Assembly: GCF_013155365.1 (NCBI RefSeq)
Contig: NZ_JABJRA010000006.1
Location: forward strand, 124,001 to 188,000
Direction: 5' to 3'
DNA: 64,000 bases
DNA from: Nocardioides sp. zg-DK7169
Lineage (GTDB): Bacteria > Actinomycetota > Actinomycetes > Propionibacteriales > Nocardioidaceae
The notes under the pieces are model-generated. The model had not been told where the DNA came from. It searched no databases and worked only from the letters and a program-made list of their open reading frames with translations. Below are positions 59,770-64,000 of this stretch, one piece after another (position 1 is the stretch's first letter; every line of letters begins with the position of its first letter). Position numbers and translations under genes: made by a program.

Positions 59770-60814
59770 GCGGGAGACCGACCCGGATCCGCAGGAGCTG
59801 GGCCGGGTGGACGAGCTGCTCGCCTCCACGCGCGGACTGCGCGACGGCGCGGTCGTCGGTGTCACGGCCGCCGGGCGCAGCCGGGTCTGGCACCGCGGCC
59901 CGCTGCCCGACGGCGCCGCGTCGGTGTTCGAGATCGGCTCGGTGACCAAGACGTTCACCGCGCTGCTGCTGGCCGACCTCGCCCGGGAGGGGATCGTCGG
60001 GCTGGACGACCCGGTCGCGGCGTACCTCCCGGTCGCGCCGCCGGTCCTCGGGCGACCGATCACGCTGGCCGACCTGGCCACCCACCACTCCGGGCTGCCC
60101 CGGCTCCCGGCCGGCATGACCGGCCCGTCGCTGAGCGGCACGGCGCGCAGCGTCGACCGACGCGACCCCTACGCCCACCTCGACGAGGACGCGCTGGTCG
60201 ACGCGATACGCCGTACTTCTCCCACACGCCCGCCCGGGGAGCGGTTCGGCTACTCCAACCTCGGCGCCGGGCTGCTGGGCTGGGCGCTGGCGCGCCGGCT
60301 CTCCACGACGTACGCCGCACTGGTGGCGCAGCGGGTGACGGGCCCCCTCGGGCTGGCCGACACCTGGATCGACCCGCCGACCGGAGCCGCCTGGCGGGTC
60401 GCGACCGGGCACGGCTGGTGGGGGCGCGAGGCGCACCCGTGGGACCTCGCCGGGCTGGTCGGGGCGGGTGGGCTGCGCTCGACCGCGGCGGACCTGCTCG
60501 CCTACCTCGCGGTGTTCGCCGAGGGCGCGACCGGACCACTCGCGGCGGCGGCCGCGGAGGCCCGCCGCCCGCGACACCGGGTCGGCGAGCTCGAGGTCGG
60601 GCTCGGCTGGTTGCGGACGACCCCCACGGGCCGGGCCTCCGGGCGCCTCGGGGTGCGCGAGCCGGTGCTCTTCCACGACGGCGGCACCGGCGGGTTCCGC
60701 TCCTTCGCGGCGCTGGTGCCCGCGACCGGTACGGCGGTGGTCGTGCTCTCCGCCCGGGCCCGCGGCGTCACCGGGACGGGCCTACGGGTGCTCGCGGCCG
60801 CGGCGGGGGACTGA
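59750..60814 (+). CDS. Serine hydrolase, class C beta-lactamase/PBP-like fold
   Basis: 354 residues from GTG 59750 within miaA. The nucleophile motif is FEIGSVTKTFTALLL (SxxK), the tyrosine motif FGYSNLGAGLLGWAL (YxN), and the third motif FHDGGTGGFRSFAA (HxG). No signal peptide is evident, so it is probably cytoplasmic, an esterase or D-aminopeptidase rather than a resistance beta-lactamase. Coupled to miaA by overlap. Confidence 0.88.
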   Translation: MSGPARERETDPDPQELGRVDELLASTRGLRDGAVVGVTAAGRSRVWHRGPLPDGAASVFEIGSVTKTFTALLLADLAREGIVGLDDPVAAYLPVAPPVLGRPITLADLATHHSGLPRLPAGMTGPSLSGTARSVDRRDPYAHLDEDALVDAIRRTSPTRPPGERFGYSNLGAGLLGWALARRLSTTYAALVAQRVTGPLGLADTWIDPPTGAAWRVATGHGWWGREAHPWDLAGLVGAGGLRSTAADLLAYLAVFAEGATGPLAAAAAEARRPRHRVGELEVGLGWLRTTPTGRASGRLGVREPVLFHDGGTGGFRSFAALVPATGTAVVVLSARARGVTGTGLRVLAAAAGD

Positions 60815-60862
60815 GCAACCTCGGTCGGGCGGCCGGGGCCCACCGCGCCGCACACTTGTCGC

Positions 60863-61789
60863 ATGGCCGACACCACTCCCGGCCGCGACCGGCTGCGCGA
60901 GCTGCTGGACGCGGTCCTCGACGAGGACAACACGACGCTCGCGCAGATGGCGCAGGACGCCTACGCCTCGCCGTACCACTTCACCCGCCAGCTCTCCCGC
61001 GGCGCCGGCGAGCCGCCGGTGACGATGCGCCGGCGGGTGATGCTGGAGCGCGCGGCCTGGCAGCTGCGGCAGGGCACCTCGGTGACCGACGCGGCGTGGG
61101 CGGCGGGCTATGAGTCGGTGGAGGGGTTCAGCCGGGCCTACTCCCGCGCGTTCGGCCAGCCGCCGAGCGCGGTCACCGCGGAGTCCGGCACCCACTGGCT
61201 GCCTGCCCCGAACGGCATCCACTTCCACCCGCCCACCTCGCTGTGGGTGGAGGAGCCGGGCGCGCAGCCGGGCGGGGAGGTGACGCTGCTGCTGGTGCAC
61301 CACGACCTCGACGACACCCGCGACCTGCTCGAGGCGGCCAAGGGGGTGCCCGACACCGAGTGGCGCGCTGCACGGCTGCCGGGGCACGCACCGCTGCCGT
61401 TCGACGGCGAGGAGGCCTCGCTGGGCGCGGTGCTGCAGCACCTGGTCCGCACCAAGGAGGTCTGGCTGGCCTCGATCACCGGCGCCGACGAGCCCCCGGC
61501 CGGGCCGGACGACCCGGCTGGCCTGCTCGCCCGCCACGACGCGGTCGCGCCGCGCTGGCTGGCGGCGCTGCGCGACATCGAGCGGCGCGGCGCCTGGGGC
61601 GACCGGCTCGTCGACGCGCTCTGCGAGCCGCCGGAGAGCTTCGTGCTGGGCAGCGTGGTCGCCCACGTCCTCACCTACTCCGCCCACCGGCGCGTGCTCG
61701 CGCGCTGGCTGCTCGGGTCCGCGGCCCCGGGCTGGCCCGAGGGCGACCCGATCACCTGGCTGCGCCGCAGCACCGGAGGTCTCGCATGA
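60863..61789 (+). CDS. AraC-type HTH fused to a DinB-like domain
   Basis: 308 residues. Residues 1-105 are an AraC-type double helix-turn-helix (TTLAQMAQDAYASPYHFTRQ, SVTDAAWAAGYESVEGFSRA, FGQPPSAVT). After a linker comes a four-helix DinB-like domain with metal-ligand-like His in VHHDLDDTRDLLE, VLQHLVRTKEVWLA and VVAHVLTYSAHRRVLA. The unusual order places DNA binding first and a potential metal/thiol enzyme domain as sensor. It overlaps the reductase gene (ATGA), so it probably regulates its own operon. Confidence 0.88.
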   Translation: MADTTPGRDRLRELLDAVLDEDNTTLAQMAQDAYASPYHFTRQLSRGAGEPPVTMRRRVMLERAAWQLRQGTSVTDAAWAAGYESVEGFSRAYSRAFGQPPSAVTAESGTHWLPAPNGIHFHPPTSLWVEEPGAQPGGEVTLLLVHHDLDDTRDLLEAAKGVPDTEWRAARLPGHAPLPFDGEEASLGAVLQHLVRTKEVWLASITGADEPPAGPDDPAGLLARHDAVAPRWLAALRDIERRGAWGDRLVDALCEPPESFVLGSVVAHVLTYSAHRRVLARWLLGSAAPGWPEGDPITWLRRSTGGLA

Positions 61790-62325
61790 GCCGCACCGTC
61801 TACTACACCGCCACCACCCTCGACGGCTTCCTCGCCGACGAGCACGACTCCCTGGACTGGCTGCTGAGCCAGGACATCGACGAGCGCGGCGCGATGAACT
61901 ACGAGGACTTCTACGCCGGGATCGGCGCACTGGCGATGGGCGCCACGACCTACGAGTGGGTCCGCGAGCACCTCGCGTCCACCGGCGAGCAGTGGGCGTA
62001 CGACGTGCCCTCGTGGGTCTTCACCCACCGCGACCTCCCGGTGGTGGGGGAGCGGACCCGGCTCACCAGCGCGCCGGTGGAACAGGTGCACGCGGCGATG
62101 CTCGAGGCCGCCGGGGACCGGGACCTGTGGATCGTCGGCGGGGGCGACCTCGCGGGGCAGTTCGCCGACCGGGGGCTGCTCGACGAGGTCGTGGTCTCGA
62201 TCGCCCCGGTGACGCTGGGCTTCGGGCGCCTGCTGCTCCCGCGCGCCCTGGACCTGCGCCTGGTCGAGCACGACCGCAACCGCGCCTTCCTCTGCGCGCG
62301 CTACGAGGTCGTCGGCCCGCGCTGA
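61786..62325 (+). CDS. Dihydrofolate-reductase/RibD C-terminal-fold protein
   Basis: 179 residues. RTVYYTATTLDGFLADEHDS, ALAMGATTYEWVREH, WVFTHRDLP and the NADPH site LWIVGGGDLAGQFADRGLLD with PVTLGFGRLLLP are those of the RibD_C family. The catalytic role in small stand-alone members is uncertain. GGAGGT lies ahead of the ATG. Translationally coupled to the AraC-DinB regulator. Confidence 0.9.
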   Translation: MSRTVYYTATTLDGFLADEHDSLDWLLSQDIDERGAMNYEDFYAGIGALAMGATTYEWVREHLASTGEQWAYDVPSWVFTHRDLPVVGERTRLTSAPVEQVHAAMLEAAGDRDLWIVGGGDLAGQFADRGLLDEVVVSIAPVTLGFGRLLLPRALDLRLVEHDRNRAFLCARYEVVGPR

Positions 62326-62404
62326 GGACGCCCCGGGAGATCGGGTGAGCAGGATCTCGCAAAGGGGGTACTCGTGCGGGGACCGTCGACTCGGGAGGAC
62401 CGCC

Positions 62405-64000
62405 ATGCGCCGTACCGCCACCGCCCTGCTCGCCCTCAGCCTCGCCGCCGTGGCGGTGCCCGTCACCGCCCCCGGCGCCGCCGCGGCGCCACCGGGAGCG
62501 GGCGGGAGCAGCGCGAAGCCCGGCAACGGTGCGGTCCCGGAGCCGCGCAAGGTCGCCACCGCGGTGGGCGCGGGCGGCGCCGTCTCCACCGTCGACCCCT
62601 ATGCCACCCGGGTGGGCCTGCGGGTGCTGCGCCGCGGCGGCAACGCCGTGGACGCCGCGGTCGCCGCGGCCGCGACCCTGGGCGTCACCGAGCCCTACAG
62701 CGCCGGCATCGGCGGTGGCGGCTACTTCGTGCACTACGACGCCAAGACCGGGCGGGTGCGCACCATCGACGGCCGTGAGACGGCGCCGGCGAGGATGCGC
62801 AACGACTCCTTCGTCGACCCCGCCACCGGCGAGCCCTACCCGTTCACCCCCGACCTGGTCACCAGCGGCGTCTCGGTCGGCGTGCCCGGGACCCCGGCCA
62901 CCTGGCAGGACGCGCTCGCGCGCTGGGGCACCCTCGACCTCGCCGACGCGCTGCGGCCCGCGACCCGGATCGCGGACCGCGGCTTCGTGGTCGATCAGAC
63001 CTTCCACGACCAGACCGAGGACAACGCCGAGCGGTTCGGCGCCTTCACCTCCACCCGCAAGCTGTTCCTGCGGGGCGGCAAGGCGCCCCGCGTCGGCAGC
63101 GTGCTGCGCAACCGCGACCTCGCCCGGACCTACGACCTGCTCGCCCGCCGCGGGGCCCAGGCGTTCTACCGCGGCCCGCTCGCCCGCGACGTGGTCCGCA
63201 CCGTGCGGACGCCCCCGAAGACCCGCACCACCGACCTCCCGGTGCCGCCCGGGCGGATGCGGCTCTCCGACCTGCGTGACTACCGCACCGCCAAGCAGGC
63301 CGCGACCCGCAGCCGCTACCGCGACGTGGTCGTGCACGGCATGGCGCCGTCCTCCAGCGGCGGCACCACCATCGGCGAGGCGCTCAACATCCTCGAGCGC
63401 TTCGACCTCGAGGACCTCGACGACACCGCCGCGATGCACCACTACCTGGAGGCCAGCGCCCTGGCCTTCGCCGACCGGGGCAAGTACGTCGGTGACCCCG
63501 CCTTCGTCGACGTCCCGGTCTCCGACCTGCTGAGCGACCGCTTCGCCGCCGAGCGCGCCTGCGAGCTCGACCCGGCGCAGGCCGCCACCAAGCCGGTGGC
63601 CGCCGGCGACGTCACGTCGTACGACGGGCGCTGCGACGCCCCGGCGCCGGCCGGGGAGGTCGCGGAGGACACCGAGAACATCTCCACCACCAACCTCACC
63701 GTGGCCGACCGCTGGGGCAACGTCGTGGAGTACACCCTCACCATCGAGCAGACCGGCGGCTCCGGCATCGTCGTGCCCGGTCGCGGCTTCCTGCTCAACA
63801 ACGAGCTGACCGACTTCAGCACCGTCTACGACCCGCAGGACCCCAACCGCATCCAGCCCGGCAAGCGCCCGCGCAGCTCGATGTCGCCGACGATCATCAC
63901 CCGCGACGGCAAGCCGGTCCTCGCGCTCGGCTCGCCCGGCGGCTCCACGATCATCACCACCGTGCTCCAGATGATCGTCGGCGTCGTGGACCGCGGGCTC
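62405..64000 (+). CDS. ggt: Gamma-glutamyltransferase, secreted, 3' truncated by the window
   Basis: 532 residues visible, frame open at the window end. Signal peptide TALLALSLAAVAVPVTAPGA. The large-subunit core starts ATAVGAGGAVSTVDPYATRV and GGNAVDAAVAAAATLGVTEP, with SAGIGGGGYFVHYD and GRETAPARM. The autoprocessing nucleophile Thr is in ENISTTNLTVADRWGN, followed by LLNNELTDFS. It cleaves the gamma-glutamyl bond of glutathione-like compounds; in organisms using mycothiol the substrate may differ. ATG 62405 has GGGAGG seven bases ahead. Confidence 0.93.
   Translation, partial: MRRTATALLALSLAAVAVPVTAPGAAAAPPGAGGSSAKPGNGAVPEPRKVATAVGAGGAVSTVDPYATRVGLRVLRRGGNAVDAAVAAAATLGVTEPYSAGIGGGGYFVHYDAKTGRVRTIDGRETAPARMRNDSFVDPATGEPYPFTPDLVTSGVSVGVPGTPATWQDALARWGTLDLADALRPATRIADRGFVVDQTFHDQTEDNAERFGAFTSTRKLFLRGGKAPRVGSVLRNRDLARTYDLLARRGAQAFYRGPLARDVVRTVRTPPKTRTTDLPVPPGRMRLSDLRDYRTAKQAATRSRYRDVVVHGMAPSSSGGTTIGEALNILERFDLEDLDDTAAMHHYLEASALAFADRGKYVGDPAFVDVPVSDLLSDRFAAERACELDPAQAATKPVAAGDVTSYDGRCDAPAPAGEVAEDTENISTTNLTVADRWGNVVEYTLTIEQTGGSGIVVPGRGFLLNNELTDFSTVYDPQDPNRIQPGKRPRSSMSPTIITRDGKPVLALGSPGGSTIITTVLQMIVGVVDRGL

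Noticed and set aside
59750..60814. Beta-lactamase resistance gene
   Set aside because: SxxK, YxN and HxG motifs are shared with esterases and D-aminopeptidases, and there is no signal peptide for export.

Overview
The window is a high-GC actinobacterial chromosome segment. Coding density is high, GTG and TTG starts are common, many genes overlap by 4 bases (ATGA/GTGA/TTGA), and F420-, SOS- and HrcA-type actinobacterial features are present. Gene order follows the Mycobacterium tuberculosis Rv0985c-Rv1011 region (mscL, ruc, formyl-THF cyclo-ligase, UTP-glucose-1-P uridylyltransferase, moeA/glp, rimJ, glpR; then pmt, rsmI, tatD, rpfB, rsmA, ispE), followed by the gluABCD-miaB-miaA block. Gene content and style suggest the Propionibacteriales, probably Nocardioides or a relative; this is inferred from content, not from a marker gene.

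Layout. 1-5.3 kb: end of a branched-chain-type ABC importer (fused LivH/LivM, LivG, LivF) with a large secreted protein and a small membrane protein. 5.3-10.6 kb: DUF4032 kinase-like protein, GH13 glycosidase, LytR-CpsA-Psr ligase, MscL. 10.6-14.4 kb: SAF protein, the zinc-ribbon chaperone Ruc and a penicillin-acylase-family hydrolase, the last two divergent around a CIRCE-like HrcA operator. 14.4-17.2 kb: accessory island with a LexA-controlled DUF222/HNH gene, a duplicated fragment of it, and an IS481-family element with a 6-bp target duplication and a transposase broken by a 10-bp tandem duplication. 17.2-23.3 kb: folate, UDP-glucose, molybdenum cofactor/Glp and GlpR genes and tRNA-Ala(CGC). 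23.4-30.6 kb: MgtA-type ATPase, a TetR-P450 pair with an operator, SNF2 helicase. 30.6-41.4 kb: a frameshifted PPOX gene, TspO-like protein, protein O-mannosyltransferase, rsmI, hydrolase, tatD, rpfB, rsmA, ispE, ABC-F. 41.4-46.1 kb: MarR-methyltransferase pair, VOC protein, phosphotransferase, LLM oxidoreductase, hot-dog protein. 46.1-49.4 kb: glutamate importer gluABCD. 49.5-59.8 kb: miaB and miaA separated by a secreted metzincin protease and a minus-strand cluster of two NUDIX hydrolases, a universal stress protein, an MT0933-type protein and four tiny disordered acidic proteins. 59.8-64 kb: serine hydrolase, AraC-DinB fusion with a RibD-like reductase, and the start of a secreted gamma-glutamyltransferase.

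The best candidate for something undescribed is the 4-base-overlapping chain at 55.9-57.6 kb, which links a NUDIX enzyme and an MT0933 protein to several acidic, almost aromatic-free miniproteins. Other points of interest are regulatory sites (CIRCE, SOS box, TetR- and MarR-type operators), a 17-bp hairpin in the first codons of rsmA, and a recurrent GGTACGNCG motif. I see no CRISPR array, rRNA, prophage or replication origin. The only gene-free stretch over 300 bases is 36217-36560.
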